Shown here: positions 6,649 to 16,050 of the stretch, piece after piece | Numbering within the stretch: position 1 is the stretch's first letter | Layout of the letters: every line of letters starts with the position of its first letter | Source: Sporolactobacillus sp. THM7-7 | GTDB taxonomy: Bacteria > Bacillota > Bacilli > Bacillales > Sporolactobacillaceae | DNA length: 37,195 nucleotides | Direction: 5' to 3' | NCBI RefSeq assembly: GCF_004153225.1 | Contig: NZ_SEMB01000032.1 | Coordinates: 1 to 37,195 of the forward strand | Translations under genes and position numbers: made by a program | The notes under the pieces: generated by a model | What the model was told of the DNA's origin: nothing | Database searches by the model: none | The model's input: the letters and a program-made list of their open reading frames with translations, nothing else

Positions 6649-8244
6649 TCAGCTTGTTCTTGTCCGTCGGGTTCTTCCAGTCACTCTCCGAAGAAGCCCT
6701 GTCCACCTGGCCAGCGCCAAATAGACGATACCTCCGAGCAAGACACAGATGGTTACAACGAGGGCCGCAATCCACCGCGAGGCCGGAAAAGCTCCCCCGC
6801 AAACGAGGAAGATCAATTGAATCACTAAAAGCATGATCATCGTATAGCCGATAATGTGAACCAGCTGTTGGGCAATCATGGAAAACCGATAATTTGTTGC
6901 CTTTCTGATGGCGATTACATTGATCATAATCGACACAAGATAACCGATGTCCGTTGCCACGATCGGACCAATCATGCCGAAAAATAGCATACAGACCGGG
7001 TTAAGCAGCAGCTTGAGCATAACGCCCGAACAGAGACTGACGAGTGTCACGCGCTGGCGGTTAATGCCTTGCAATATGGATGCAGTAACCTGGAACAAAG
7101 CAAAGAAAAGCGCGCTTGGCGCATACCATCGCAAAATCCTCCCGCCGATTTCCAGAGACTCCGGATCGATTTTATAAAACAGCCCGTGAACCATGTAGCC
7201 GAGAATTGACAAACCGGCTGCGGCCGGAATCGTGAGAAAGAGCACGAGTTGAAGCGCCTGAGTGATTTTTTGATTGACCGTTTCCCGATCGCCGCTGGCG
7301 TGGGAGGCCGCCAGCGCGGGTACGGCGCTGGCGGCCAGCGCGGTTGCCAATGCTACCGGTATCATCACCAATTTCTGATCATTCATCGTCAGATCCGCTA
7401 TGACCGTCTTCAGTGTCCGCTCTTCATAGTTCAGATAATGAAAAAGCGTGGCCTGATCGATCGCCTGATAGAGTTGCATGGCAATGCCGACAGCAACAAA
7501 GGGGACGGCATAAGCAAACAGTTCTCTGTACATCGCGATGAGCGACATATGATATCTCTTCGGACGGACCCGAACACGGTCCCGAGAGACAGGCTTTCTT
7601 TTAATCCAGTAGCGCATCATCACATACAGCCCCGCAACAGCGCCAACAAATGCGGCAAACGTCGCCATGGCCGCGGCCATCACCGCGGATCCGTCAAACA
7701 CCTTCATCACGACGAATGCACTGACGAGAATAAAAGCGACCCGAACGATTTGTTCCACGGTCTGAGACACCGCCGTCGGTCCCATCGATTCCAATCCTTG
7801 AAAGTATCCGCGCATCAGACTCATCGCCGGTACGATAATGACAGCGATGCTGACTACTCGCATCACGAGAATGACATGATCGGTATCCTGTCCGGGAACC
7901 CCTATCAGATCGACAATCCGCGGGGCGCCCAGAAACAGGATCAGAAAACCGGCGACTCCCGTTACCGTCATCAGAACGAGTCCCGTTCTGAACAGGCGTT
8001 TTCCGGTCTCGTAATCACCGAGCGCGTTATATTTTGAAACGAATTTAGAGACAGCTAGCGGAATACCCATCGTCGAAATGCTCAATATGATGGCATAGGG
8101 CGTGTAAGCAAACTGATAAAGAAACACGCCTTCGTCACCAGTCAGCGCCTGATAGGGAATGACAAATAAAATGCCAAGGAATTTGGAAAAAAAGGTAGCG
8201 ACGGTAAGAATCATCGTTCCTCGAATCATTTTTGAAGAGGACAT
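6649..8244 (-). CDS. murJ: MurJ/YtgP-type lipid II flippase, MOP superfamily
   Basis: This 531-residue polytopic membrane protein has about 14 predicted hydrophobic segments, typical of MOP/MATE-like exporters. The first covers residues 8-30 (MILTVATFFSKFLGILFVI), and the helices continue to about residue 520 with a basic tail. It matches B. subtilis YtgP, which functions as a MurJ-type flippase for the peptidoglycan precursor lipid II, in length and in its gene neighbourhood upstream of ytwF-leuS. The start at 8244 follows AGGAG with about 9-base spacing. A TAAAAT -10 candidate lies at 8300-8305 on the minus strand. A perfect GCGGGC/GCCCGC hairpin (8274-8279 with 8284-8289) lies in the presumed leader. 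Other MOP members export polysaccharide units, so the lipid II substrate is inferred from orthology. Confidence 0.85.
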   Translation of the reverse strand: MSSSKMIRGTMILTVATFFSKFLGILFVIPYQALTGDEGVFLYQFAYTPYAIILSISTMGIPLAVSKFVSKYNALGDYETGKRLFRTGLVLMTVTGVAGFLILFLGAPRIVDLIGVPGQDTDHVILVMRVVSIAVIIVPAMSLMRGYFQGLESMGPTAVSQTVEQIVRVAFILVSAFVVMKVFDGSAVMAAAMATFAAFVGAVAGLYVMMRYWIKRKPVSRDRVRVRPKRYHMSLIAMYRELFAYAVPFVAVGIAMQLYQAIDQATLFHYLNYEERTLKTVIADLTMNDQKLVMIPVALATALAASAVPALAASHASGDRETVNQKITQALQLVLFLTIPAAAGLSILGYMVHGLFYKIDPESLEIGGRILRWYAPSALFFALFQVTASILQGINRQRVTLVSLCSGVMLKLLLNPVCMLFFGMIGPIVATDIGYLVSIMINVIAIRKATNYRFSMIAQQLVHIIGYTMIMLLVIQLIFLVCGGAFPASRWIAALVVTICVLLGGIVYLALARWTGLLRRVTGRTRRTRTS

Positions 8245-8619
8245 CGGATTACGCTCCTAAAACCACAAATCGGGCGGGCGTTTGCCCGCAGCTCTCTGTA
8301 TTTTAACACATAATTTTTGAATCTGAAGGAAAACATCAGTCGTTTTGACGACAAATGCATCGAAATGAATCGATTGTCAGAATCAGTTCGAAAAAGAGAA
8401 GAAAAAGGCTGGGAAGGTCGCGTAGCTTTATTTCCCTGCACGTGACAACGCGAGTACGCGGATGAATAAAAGAAACTGGCGACTGGCAAGTCAAAGGCAC
8501 AGGCAGAGATCGGGTTGACCTTAAACTCGCTTCCTCGGAATTTAATCCGTGAAGCAAGCGGGCGTTGAGATCGAACACGCCCATTTTTCCCGGACTTTTC
8601 GAACTTCTTCCGATACAAC
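8245..8619. other. Gene-free stretch with orphan hairpin and partial copy of the 154-bp element
   Basis: There is no convincing coding region. A hairpin GGGCGT (8560-8565) / ACGCCC (8577-8582) followed by five T would terminate plus-strand transcription, yet no plus-strand gene precedes it. It directly abuts 8583-8604, which is the inverted copy of 1452-1473 from the 154-bp element. The ytgP promoter is expected near 8300. Confidence 0.45.
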
Positions 8620-8650
8620 AAAAAGGGCCTCTTGCGCTTGCAAAGGACCC
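8620..8650 (-). terminator. Terminator of the leuS-ytwF unit
   Basis: The stem GGGCCT with AGGACCC (one bulge) has an inner TTGC/GCAA extension. Reading on the minus strand it ends in five T (complement of 8620-8624). Confidence 0.7.
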
Positions 8651-8697
8651 ATTTTCCAAACCATGATTCTTTTCTTTCTATATCCATTCCCTGCGCC

Positions 8698-9018
8698 TTA
8701 CTTCGTTTCGCCCCGCCATTTCAGCATGCCGCCTTCCATATTAATCGCATGGAACCCGTTTTCCTGAAGAAACCGGGCCGCCAGTTCGCTGCGCCGCCCG
8801 GAGCGGCAGACGATCACATAGTCTTTTGACGGATTCAGTTCCTGATAGTGTTCGGGAATATCTCCGAGCGGAATATGAACAGCCTGAGGGATTTTCCCAT
8901 TAGTAACCTCGTCAGTCTCACGGACATCAATCACCGATACATCTTCGTGATTCCTGAGCATCTCTTCCAGCTGTTCCGGCTGTATCGTTTCAACTTCATT
9001 GTTCGTCAATAATCCCAC
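8698..9018 (-). CDS. ytwF: Single-domain rhodanese-like sulfurtransferase (YtwF)
   Basis: This 106-residue, one-domain rhodanese has active-site loop CRSGRRS with catalytic Cys71 (if the start is 9018), a CH2A-like DVRETDE at about residue 31, and a C-terminal NMEGGMLKWRG. Such proteins carry persulfide sulfur to acceptors; the in vivo partner is unknown. The gene lies 41 bases downstream of leuS on the same strand, without a terminator between, so it probably shares the T-box-controlled transcript. The start is ambiguous. GTG 9018 has a weak site, whereas TTG 9009 has GGGGTGG just upstream and would remove three residues. Synteny with B. subtilis ytwF supports the name. Confidence 0.85.
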   Translation of the reverse strand: MGLLTNNEVETIQPEQLEEMLRNHEDVSVIDVRETDEVTNGKIPQAVHIPLGDIPEHYQELNPSKDYVIVCRSGRRSELAARFLQENGFHAINMEGGMLKWRGETK

Positions 9019-9059
9019 CCCGTCATGCCTGTTTTCTCTTGGTTCTCAATTCTCGTTCT

Positions 9060-11489
9060 CTACTTAGCGACAATATTGACCAGCTTATCCGGAACCGCAA
9101 CGACTTTTCTGACCGTCTTGCCTTCCAGACGCTTAACGATCGCCCGCTCGCTCATCGCCTTTTCTTCAAGTACATTCTTCGGTGTCCCTTTATTAACCAT
9201 CAGTCTGGCCCGTATTTTCCCGTTAATCTGAATGATGATCTCAATTTCTTTTTCAACAAGTTTCTTCAGATCGTACGTCGGCCAAGCTGCTTTTTGGATC
9301 GACTGATCGTGGCCGAGGAGCAACCAGATTTCTTCGCATAGATGCGGGGCGACCGGGGAGAGCAACTTGAGGAAGCCTTCGGCCATCGCTTTCGGCAGCT
9401 CTTCCTGTTTATAAGCTTCGTTAATGAACGTCATCATCTGGGCAATGCCGGTATTAAAATGCATCGCCTCGAAGTCTTCAGTGACTTTCTTCACCGTCTG
9501 ATGATAGACTTTTTCAAACGCCGCGCTCGGCTGCGCTTCTTTCGAGATAGATGCAGACGCTTTGCCGTCTCCATCAACCAAGAGGCGCCAGACACGGTCG
9601 AGGAATCTCCTTGCCCCGTCAATCCCCTTCTCCGACCAGGCAACGGCCGCGTCCAGCGGCCCCATAAACATTTCATAAAGGCGCAGCGTATCCGCGCCAT
9701 ATTCGGCGACAATGTCGTCAGGATTAACCACATTACCCTTTGATTTGCTCATTTTTTCATGATTGGCGCCAAGAATCATGCCCTGATTAACGAGCTTCTG
9801 GAATGGTTCTTTTGTCGGAACAATGCCAAGATCGTAAAGGACCTTGTGCCAGAATCTGGAATAAAGAAGATGGAGCACCGCATGTTCCGCACCGCCGACG
9901 TACAGATCAACCGGCATCCACTTTTTCAGTTTTTCCGGATCGGCCAGCCGTTTTTTATTCTGCGGATCGACATAACGAAGAAAATACCAGCTGCTCCCCG
10001 CCCACTGCGGCATTGTGTTGGTTTCACGGCGTCCTTTCATACCCGTCTCTTCGTCGGTCACATTCACCCATTCGGTTACGTTGGCGAGCGGGGATTCTCC
10101 GGTTCCCGACGGCTTGATGTTTTCCGTCTTCGGAAGACGAAGCGGAAGATCCTCTTCAGGAACCGGCTTCAGCGAACCATCCTCCATATGAATAATCGGA
10201 ATCGGCTCGCCCCAGTACCGCTGGCGGCTGAACAGCCAGTCGCGCAGCCGGTAGGTGACTTTTCGCTTACCGACGTGATGGGCTTCGAGCCAGTCAATCA
10301 TTTTTGTGATGGCTTCTTCTTTCCCGAGACCATCGAGAAAATCCGAATGCACATGTTTACCGTCGCCCGTGTAAGCCGCTTTCGACAGATCGCCGCCGGC
10401 AACGACTTCAATAATCGGCAGGCCGAATTTTTTTGCAAAGGCATAGTCCCGGTCATCGTGCCCCGGCACGGCCATAATCGCGCCGGATCCATAGGTAATG
10501 AGCACATAGTCGGCGATCCAGACGGGCACTTTTCGGCCATTAACCGGGTTAATCGCGTAAGCACCCGTGAATGCTCCCGTTTTTTTCTTATTCAGATCCG
10601 TCCGCTCCAGATCGTTCTTTGCGGCCACTTCCTTGCGGTAGGCGTCAACCGCCTCTTTCTGCTCAGGCGTGACGATTTTGTCAACAAGCTTGTGTTCTGG
10701 AGCCAGCACCATATAAGTCGCACCGAACAGTGTGTCCGGACGTGTCGTGAATACGGTCACCGTCTCTTCCGGATGGCCGTCGACCCGGAAATCAACCTCC
10801 GCGCCCTCGGAACGGCCGATCCAGTTGCGCTGCATTTCTTTAATGCTCTCCGGCCAGTCCAGGTCATCGAGATCTTTAAGCAGCCGTTCGGCATAAGCCG
10901 TGATCCTCAGCATCCACTGTTTCATCGGCTTGCGGACCACAGGGAATCCGCCGCGTTCGCTCTTGCCGTCGATCACTTCCTCATTGGCCAGTACGGTGCC
11001 CAGCGCCGGACACCAGTTGACCGGCACTTCAGCGATATAGGCAAGACCCTTCTTATACAGCTGCAGAAAAATCCACTGTGTCCATTTATAATAGTCCGGA
11101 TCGGTCGTATTGACTTCACGATCCCAGTCATAGGAAAAACCGAGCGATTGAATCTGTTTCTTGAATGTCCGGATATTCTGTTTCGTGAATACGGCCGGAT
11201 CATGCCCAGTGTCCAGAGCATATTGTTCGGCAGGAAGACCGAACGCGTCCCATCCCATCGGATGAAGCACCTCATAGCCCTGCATTCTTTTCATTCGGGC
11301 CATGATATCCGTCGCCGTGTAGCCTTCCGGATGCCCGACATGCAGACCCTTTCCCGATGGATAAGGAAACATGTCCATTACATAGTATTTTGGTTTATCC
11401 GAATCATCATTTGTTTTAAAGGTGTGATGATCATCCCAGTATTTTTGCCATTTTGCTTCGATTTTTCGATGATCAAAAGCCAGAGCCAT
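9060..11489 (-). CDS. leuS: Leucyl-tRNA synthetase
   Basis: This 809-residue class I aminoacyl-tRNA synthetase charges tRNA-Leu. The HIGH motif is HVGH at about residue 50, in [21 protein letters not shown] is in [13 protein letters not shown] near residue 580. The CP1 editing domain, with [12 protein letters not shown], lies around 245-260. A C-terminal anticodon-binding region and the LeuRS-specific C-terminal domain follow. The start at 11489 ([18 protein letters not shown]) fits the family, and a G-rich site precedes it. The reading frame continues upstream through the T-box terminator, so the longer start at 11672 is rejected. Expression is controlled by the leader RNA at 11510-11812. 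ytwF follows in the same unit. Confidence 0.97.
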   Translation of the reverse strand: MALAFDHRKIEAKWQKYWDDHHTFKTNDDSDKPKYYVMDMFPYPSGKGLHVGHPEGYTATDIMARMKRMQGYEVLHPMGWDAFGLPAEQYALDTGHDPAVFTKQNIRTFKKQIQSLGFSYDWDREVNTTDPDYYKWTQWIFLQLYKKGLAYIAEVPVNWCPALGTVLANEEVIDGKSERGGFPVVRKPMKQWMLRITAYAERLLKDLDDLDWPESIKEMQRNWIGRSEGAEVDFRVDGHPEETVTVFTTRPDTLFGATYMVLAPEHKLVDKIVTPEQKEAVDAYRKEVAAKNDLERTDLNKKKTGAFTGAYAINPVNGRKVPVWIADYVLITYGSGAIMAVPGHDDRDYAFAKKFGLPIIEVVAGGDLSKAAYTGDGKHVHSDFLDGLGKEEAITKMIDWLEAHHVGKRKVTYRLRDWLFSRQRYWGEPIPIIHMEDGSLKPVPEEDLPLRLPKTENIKPSGTGESPLANVTEWVNVTDEETGMKGRRETNTMPQWAGSSWYFLRYVDPQNKKRLADPEKLKKWMPVDLYVGGAEHAVLHLLYSRFWHKVLYDLGIVPTKEPFQKLVNQGMILGANHEKMSKSKGNVVNPDDIVAEYGADTLRLYEMFMGPLDAAVAWSEKGIDGARRFLDRVWRLLVDGDGKASASISKEAQPSAAFEKVYHQTVKKVTEDFEAMHFNTGIAQMMTFINEAYKQEELPKAMAEGFLKLLSPVAPHLCEEIWLLLGHDQSIQKAAWPTYDLKKLVEKEIEIIIQINGKIRARLMVNKGTPKNVLEEKAMSERAIVKRLEGKTVRKVVAVPDKLVNIVAK

Positions 11490-11509
11490 GGCAAATCCCC
11501 CCTTTTTCG

Positions 11510-11812
11510 GAAACGTCAAAGCCTCCCATCCATAACACTCAGTTAGGGACGAGAGGCTGAATATTTGTTGCTTTCCCGCGGTACCACCCAAATTAGCACA
11601 GCAATCAGCGACGTATTCACATGTGCGTGTGCTCACTCGTTTCCGTAACGCGGTTATGCGGCCGGTCTTCACCGAAGAGGGAGACCGTGCAACTCGAAGG
11701 CGAGTTCACCTTTTCTTCGTACCGGCTCGCACCGCACGCCGGCTCTCTGAAACCGAGTCAAAAGCTACTGTTCCTTTTCATCGTTGTTTAACGATATTTC
11801 GTTATGAACCTG
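11510..11812 (-). promoter_or_regulatory. T-box leader (tRNA-Leu-sensing) of leuS
   Basis: The conserved T-box sequence GGGTGGTACCGCGGG, continuing to AAGCAAC, lies at 11567-11589 on the minus strand. The downstream terminator stem is AGCCTC/GAGGCT (11520-11525 with 11553-11558), followed by a T-rich stretch. The stem I region begins near 11800 with an ACGATGAAAAGGAACAGTAG-like block. A probable specifier codon CTC (Leu) falls at 11702-11704 in GGTGAACTCGCC. Uncharged tRNA-Leu should stabilise the antiterminator and allow leuS transcription. The specifier choice is inferred from context, not from a folded model. Confidence 0.92.
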
Positions 11813-11818
11813 TACTTT

Positions 11819-11847
11819 ATTCTATGTAAGATTGCTTTCTCTGTCAA
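11819..11847 (-). promoter_or_regulatory. Sigma-A promoter of leuS
   Basis: On the minus strand TTGACA (11842-11847) and TAGAAT (11819-11824) are separated by exactly 17 bases. Transcription would start near 11812, the expected 5' end of the T-box leader. Confidence 0.88.
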
Positions 11848-12012
11848 CTATAATTCCCGAAAAAGCGCCAAATCATAACAGGAGCGTTTTTCCCCTCTGT
11901 TCCGCTTATTTTTCACCGTTCGGAATTATTTTTTCAACGAACAGAAACCATAGCTTCAGAGCATCGCTTTCTCTCGCTTAAGCGATTTATCCGGCTGCCG
12001 GAGACGCGTGGT

Positions 12013-13080
12013 TCAGCCGCTTTGTTTTAATCTCCGGTACAGCCAGCCGTTGACAAAGAAGAACAGTCCGCATCCCCCGGATCTGAGCACCAATTTCCTG
12101 GCCAGCACCCGCACACTGCGCTGCCGGGCCACTTTCTTGTCCGCGAGATAAATACCAAGCAGCCCGCGATTAATCATTTTATGGAAGTTTTTATCCGGCA
12201 TCCCCTCAATCGAACGATCCGCCTGCTCCATAAAGTGTTCGAACCGCCCCATCATCTCTTTCTCGCTTTTATAATAAAAGCAGAAGTTGAGGTCCCCTTC
12301 TTTCATATCTTCTTCCTGATCAATAAAATAATCCATTAAAATATGCAGACCCTGAATCCATGGAAAATACCCGTTTTTTATCGTATGAACCAGTTGTCCC
12401 ATCTCATGGCCACGCGATGCGGCGTAAGAAACAATACAAAAAATGCCAAGTGTCGAACCGGAACAGGCGGCAAACTCATACCAGCTCATTTCCGGAACCC
12501 GGTCCCGGTATTTCTGAAACCAGGCGGTCAGCCTCGGGACGCGCTGATCTTTTTCTACATGTTTGTGAACTTGAAGATCGCAATAAAATCCGGCCAGCTC
12601 ATGAAGGGAGGCGCGAATAGCTTCAAACGCGTCCAACCGAGAGAGAACCGTCTGGCAGGTTGAAACCAGGTCGCGAAGATAACCGCCGTCCGACGAGATA
12701 TTCCGGTGTTGATAGTAATCAACAGGAGACGCGCCGGGTGTCAGGGCATGGATCATCGACTGATGCAGGCAGCGAAAATCATTGGGATCCAGCGAATCAC
12801 TTCGATCGCATAAATTATCCAGATAATCGCTGATCGTCTGATAAGCGACAATAAAAGAAATCGCATCGTTCATTTTATCTCCTGCGAGCAGACTGTAAAT
12901 CGCACCGCCTTCACAATGGAAAGTCTTCGTTCTGATGCTGGCCAGTGCCTGCCGGCGCAATTCTTCATCCGGAATCCGCCGAGCCTGATCTTTCCAGCGT
13001 TCCAGTTCCCGATGCACGACCGGGAGGACTTTCCGGTAAATCTGCGACATTAAGCCAATCGGATGCGACGGTGCTGTCAT
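12013..13080 (-). CDS. ytpB: Tetraprenyl-beta-curcumene synthase family protein (YtpB, DUF2600)
   Basis: This 355-residue large terpene synthase of the YtpB family lies next to metK, as in B. subtilis. Asp-rich segments that may bind Mg2+-diphosphate are YQTISDYLDNLCDR at about residues 80-93 and HILMDYFIDQEEDMKEGD at about 246-263. B. subtilis YtpB converts tetraprenyl diphosphate to tetraprenyl-beta-curcumene, a precursor of C35 sesquarterpenes linked to spores; that role is inferred here from orthology. The start at 13080 follows a G-rich AAGGGGG with long spacing. A C-terminal basic, hydrophobic segment (LRSGGCGLFFFVNGWLYRRL) suggests membrane association. No squalene-hopene-type cyclase partner lies in this window. 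Confidence 0.88.
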   Translation of the reverse strand: MTAPSHPIGLMSQIYRKVLPVVHRELERWKDQARRIPDEELRRQALASIRTKTFHCEGGAIYSLLAGDKMNDAISFIVAYQTISDYLDNLCDRSDSLDPNDFRCLHQSMIHALTPGASPVDYYQHRNISSDGGYLRDLVSTCQTVLSRLDAFEAIRASLHELAGFYCDLQVHKHVEKDQRVPRLTAWFQKYRDRVPEMSWYEFAACSGSTLGIFCIVSYAASRGHEMGQLVHTIKNGYFPWIQGLHILMDYFIDQEEDMKEGDLNFCFYYKSEKEMMGRFEHFMEQADRSIEGMPDKNFHKMINRGLLGIYLADKKVARQRSVRVLARKLVLRSGGCGLFFFVNGWLYRRLKQSG

Positions 13081-13249
13081 AAGTGAGCGGCCCCCTTTTC
13101 ATTTACGAGATATCAGCAAAAGGGATTGAGATGCACGAACCTCGCTCCCTGTACGCCCTTATAGTTTTCGCCGGGCAAGTGAAAAAAACCGCCCACAAAT
13201 CGCCGCTGTAACAAAATTTTTCAAACAAGCTGCGGCCTGCCCTGGTTGA

Positions 13250-13307
13250 CCTAATAAAAAGAAACCGTTATTCATTGATTGATTCGGCAAGCAATAAATA
13301 ACGGTTT
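13250..13307 (-). terminator. Intrinsic terminator of metK
   Basis: AAACCGTTATT (13262-13272) pairs exactly with 13297-13307, and the minus-strand tail is T-rich (complement of 13250-13260). Confidence 0.88.
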
Positions 13308-13322
13308 GATGTCAGCCTTGTC

Positions 13323-14549
13323 TTAATGTTTCTTTGCCGGGGAATCCGTCAGCAGCAACCCTTTAAACAAAGATGCCTTGTCTGTCCTTTCCCATGGCAG
13401 ATCGATATCGGTCCGGCCGAAATGTCCGTACGCCGCCGTCTGACGGTAAATCGGCCGGCGCAAATCCAGCATCTTAATAATACCCGCCGGACGGAGATCA
13501 AAATGATTGTGCACCAGTTCAACCAGTTTGTCTTCCGTCACTTTTCCAGTCCCAAAAGTATCGACGGAAATCGATACCGGCTCCGCCACGCCGATCGCAT
13601 AGGCCAGCTGTACTTCGCATTTTTCAGCAAGCCCGGCCGCCACAAGATTTTTGGCTACGTAACGCGCCGCATAGGAAGCCGACCGGTCGACTTTGGTGGC
13701 ATCTTTTCCGGAGAATGCGCCGCCGCCGTGGCGGGCATAACCGCCGTACGTGTCGACAATAACCTTTCGCCCAGTTAATCCGGCATCGCCCTGAGGCCCT
13801 CCGATCACGAAGCGCCCGGTCGGATTGATAAAAAATTTCGTACGGGTATCGATCAGTCCTTTAGGAATGATCGGAAGGATCACGTGTTTATGCAAGTCTT
13901 CCTGAATCTCGTCCCTCGTGACATCCGGATCATGCTGGGCGGAAATCACGATCGTATCGACACGCTCCGGATGCCCGTCTTCATCGTACTCGACAGTCAC
14001 CTGAGTTTTTCCGTCCGGCCTGAGGTAAGGTATTTCCCCGCTTTTTCTCACTTCCGCCAACTTTCTCGCCAGTTTATGGGCAAGCGAGATCGGCATCGGC
14101 ATCAGCTCAGGCGTTTCATTGACCGCAAAACCGAACATCAGCCCCTGATCTCCCGCACCGATGGACTCGATCTCACTGTCTCCCATCGTCCCTTCACGCG
14201 CTTCAAGCGCCTGATTCACACCTTGCGCGATATCTGCGGACTGTTCTTCAATCGACGTCAGAATAGCGCAGTTTGACGCATCAAACCCATACTTTGCGTC
14301 GTTGTAGCCGATCTCCCGAATCGTTTTCCGTACAATTTTCGGTATATCTACATAAGTTGATGTCGAAATCTCCCCAGTTACGAGCACCAGACCTGTATTG
14401 ACTGCCGTTTCACACGCTACCCGTGCATTCGGATCGCGCCTGAGCAACTCATCCAAAATGGCATCCGAGATCTGATCGCAGATTTTATCGGGATGGCCTT
14501 CGGTTACCGACTCCGAAGTAAATAACCTTCTTGAATATTTTTTCGTCAT
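13323..14549 (-). CDS. metK: S-adenosylmethionine synthetase
   Basis: This 408-residue enzyme makes S-adenosylmethionine from methionine and ATP. Signature blocks present are [15 protein letters not shown] near the N-terminus, [10 protein letters not shown] (MAT hexapeptide-like signature 1), and the P-loop-like [17 protein letters not shown] (signature 2). ATG 14549 gives the standard [21 protein letters not shown] start, with AGGGA upstream. The longer frame to 14624 is leader sequence. Length is normal. It is transcribed alone from the promoter at 14968-14996 through a SAM-I riboswitch and ends at its own terminator. High SAM should therefore reduce its own synthesis. Confidence 0.97.
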   Translation of the reverse strand: MTKKYSRRLFTSESVTEGHPDKICDQISDAILDELLRRDPNARVACETAVNTGLVLVTGEISTSTYVDIPKIVRKTIREIGYNDAKYGFDASNCAILTSIEEQSADIAQGVNQALEAREGTMGDSEIESIGAGDQGLMFGFAVNETPELMPMPISLAHKLARKLAEVRKSGEIPYLRPDGKTQVTVEYDEDGHPERVDTIVISAQHDPDVTRDEIQEDLHKHVILPIIPKGLIDTRTKFFINPTGRFVIGGPQGDAGLTGRKVIVDTYGGYARHGGGAFSGKDATKVDRSASYAARYVAKNLVAAGLAEKCEVQLAYAIGVAEPVSISVDTFGTGKVTEDKLVELVHNHFDLRPAGIIKMLDLRRPIYRQTAAYGHFGRTDIDLPWERTDKASLFKGLLLTDSPAKKH

Positions 14550-14630
14550 TGATTTTCCCTGCCTCTCAAACATTATATACAAAATGGTGTCAACGGTACT
14601 CGTTCCTCTGCTTTTGTTTTTCAAGGCATA

Positions 14631-14816
14631 AAAAAAGCCTATTCCGATAAAGAATTAGGCCTACTCTTTAACGCGCCTCTTATTATCAGGAGATGAGACC
14701 GGTTCAGACAGAAAAGCTGAAAGAAACCCAGTCTTCTCCTGCAGGTTAGCACCGTACCGCGTCGGCCGGTTGCCGGGCTTCATCGGGCCTGTCCCTCCGC
14801 CTACTCGGAATAAGAG
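14631..14816 (-). promoter_or_regulatory. SAM-I (S-box) riboswitch with terminator, upstream of metK
   Basis: The S-box core is readable on the minus strand: CGGAGGGACAGGCCCGATGA near 14802-14783, then AGCCCGGCAACC, then GGTGCTAACCTGC. The closing P1 helix is formed by 14809-14816 with 14677-14684 (8 bp, exact). The expression platform ends in a hairpin (14637-14644 with 14652-14660) followed by a run of T (complement of 14631-14636). SAM binding should favour this terminator. Confidence 0.95.
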
Positions 14817-14837
14817 CAGCCGTATGATATGGCCGCC

Positions 14838-14948
14838 CAGGCAGAAAAAGAAAATCGGCGTCGGTATTCCGGGCCGGGCTATTCGCCGGATCCCCAGAAA
14901 CGAAGGCGAACGATGCTTGACCGCTTCGCCCTTTTTTCATTCTGCCTG
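14838..14948 (-). other. Additional folded domain in the metK leader, 5' of the S-box
   Basis: CAGGCAGA (14838-14845) pairs exactly with TCTGCCTG (14941-14948). The helix can continue as AAAAG (14846-14850) with CTTTTT (14931-14936) past a small bulge. Two hairpins sit inside: CGGCG/CGCCG (14856-14860 with 14884-14888) and GGCGAA/TTCGCC (14905-14910 with 14925-14930). It falls between the promoter and the riboswitch, so it is transcribed. I do not recognise it as a known motif. Confidence 0.5.
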
Positions 14949-14967
14949 AACACGCCGTTATAAACAA

Positions 14968-14996
14968 ATAATAACGTAGGGATTTATTGATGTCAA
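14968..14996 (-). promoter_or_regulatory. Sigma-A promoter of metK
   Basis: On the minus strand TTGACA (14991-14996) and TATTAT (14968-14973) are spaced by 17 bases. The predicted start near 14961 leaves about 145 nt of transcript before the S-box. Confidence 0.85.
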
Positions 14997-15145
14997 CGCA
15001 CCGCCCAATTTCCGCTCTGGATTTGTTATTCGAAGCCTCCTGCACACTTTTATGTTATCATTCATATTAACCGATACCGAATGTTTTCGGCTTTTCCGGA
15101 CGTTTTTGCGCTTCTTGTTACGCCGGCAAAAGGAGGTTCAGGCAA

Positions 15146-15805
15146 ATGGCAGCACGAGCACAGCATACGAAAGATAAAATCCTGGACATCTTGAAGAGAA
15201 AACAGAAACTGTCCGTACGCGATCTCTCTGATCTGCTTCATATGACAGAGATGGGGGTCCGGAAACATTTAATCCCTCTGGGAAAAAAAGGATTCATTCA
15301 GGCGGAGAATGTCCGGAAGTCCGTCGGAAGGCCGGTTCAGTATTTTTCGCTGACCGAGAAAGCAGAGAGATTATTTCCGAAAAATTACGAAGGTATGACG
15401 GTTCATTTCCTGATGGACATGAAAAATCTGTACGGACAGGAATCCGTTGAACGATTATTTGCAAGAAGAAAAGATCGGCTGTTTAAAGAATACAGGTCGG
15501 CAATCCCGGACGATTGCGGTTATAAAGACAGGACTGCCGCTCTGGAAAAATTGCAGAACGATCGGGGCTATATGAGCCAGCTGCGACAAATCGATGAAAC
15601 AACCTATGAACTGATTGAATACAATTGTCCGATTTTCGCCGTCGCGAACCGGTTCAAGACGGCTTGCCGGCACGAAACCGATCTGATTGCCGAAGTGCTG
15701 GGAGCCTCGAGCGTCAGCCGAACGATGTGTCGGGCCGACGGAGACACGTACTGCCGGTTCATCATCCATTTCGGCGAGATAAAGAACGCCGCAACAAATC
15801 GTTGA
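15146..15805 (+). CDS. SufR-like winged-helix regulator with C-terminal cysteine cluster
   Basis: This 219-residue protein has an N-terminal winged HTH (residues about 8-70; SVRDLSDLLHMTEMGVRKHL, then a GRPVQYFSLT wing) of the DeoR/ArsR-like type seen in SufR-family regulators (COG2345). The C-terminal half ends in a cysteine pattern C161-X12-C174-X20-C195-X7-C203, with YCRF as in V4R-like domains. SufR proteins hold a [4Fe-4S] cluster there and repress Fe-S assembly or stress genes. Metal-cluster binding is inferred from these cysteines. ATG 15146 has AAGGAGG at 15130-15136. The next gene in the same direction is sodA, separated by a terminator. That is a sensible neighbour for an oxidant-sensitive switch. 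Confidence 0.75.
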   Translation: MAARAQHTKDKILDILKRKQKLSVRDLSDLLHMTEMGVRKHLIPLGKKGFIQAENVRKSVGRPVQYFSLTEKAERLFPKNYEGMTVHFLMDMKNLYGQESVERLFARRKDRLFKEYRSAIPDDCGYKDRTAALEKLQNDRGYMSQLRQIDETTYELIEYNCPIFAVANRFKTACRHETDLIAEVLGASSVSRTMCRADGDTYCRFIIHFGEIKNAATNR

Positions 15806-15900
15806 GTCCTCTCCCGCACCGGCTGAGGATAAAACCGGGTATAATCGGGTAACATAAAAAAAGCCGGCTCGAATCCATACATTAAAATCAATCCCTCCGC

Positions 15901-15937
15901 CCCGGCCAGCCTTTGTGCGGCCGGGCTTTCTTTATTT
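15901..15937 (+). terminator. Terminator of the SufR-like gene
   Basis: CCCGGCC (15901-15907) pairs with GGCCGGG (15919-15925), then a T-rich tail. Confidence 0.85.
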
Positions 15938-15996
15938 CCGCCCCTCTGCTGAAAAAATATTGAGCCATTTCCTTGCGCCTGTACCTAATCATTGAT

Positions 15997-16015
15997 TTAA
16001 TTAACATGTAATTAA
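15997..16015. promoter_or_regulatory. AT-rich dyad upstream of sodA
   Basis: TTAATT (15997-16002) and AATTAA (16010-16015) are inverted around ACATGT-containing DNA, 36 bases before the sodA start. It may be an operator or part of the promoter. The regulator is unknown; the SufR-like protein next door is one candidate. Confidence 0.35.
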
Positions 16016-16050
16016 TAAACTAAAAGGTTTCAAAACAGGAGGAGATCTTG

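Noticed and set aside
9759-11546. 595-codon open frame on the plus strand
   Set aside because: It is antisense to the conserved leuS gene in full, has no recognisable domain and is explained by codon bias of leuS.
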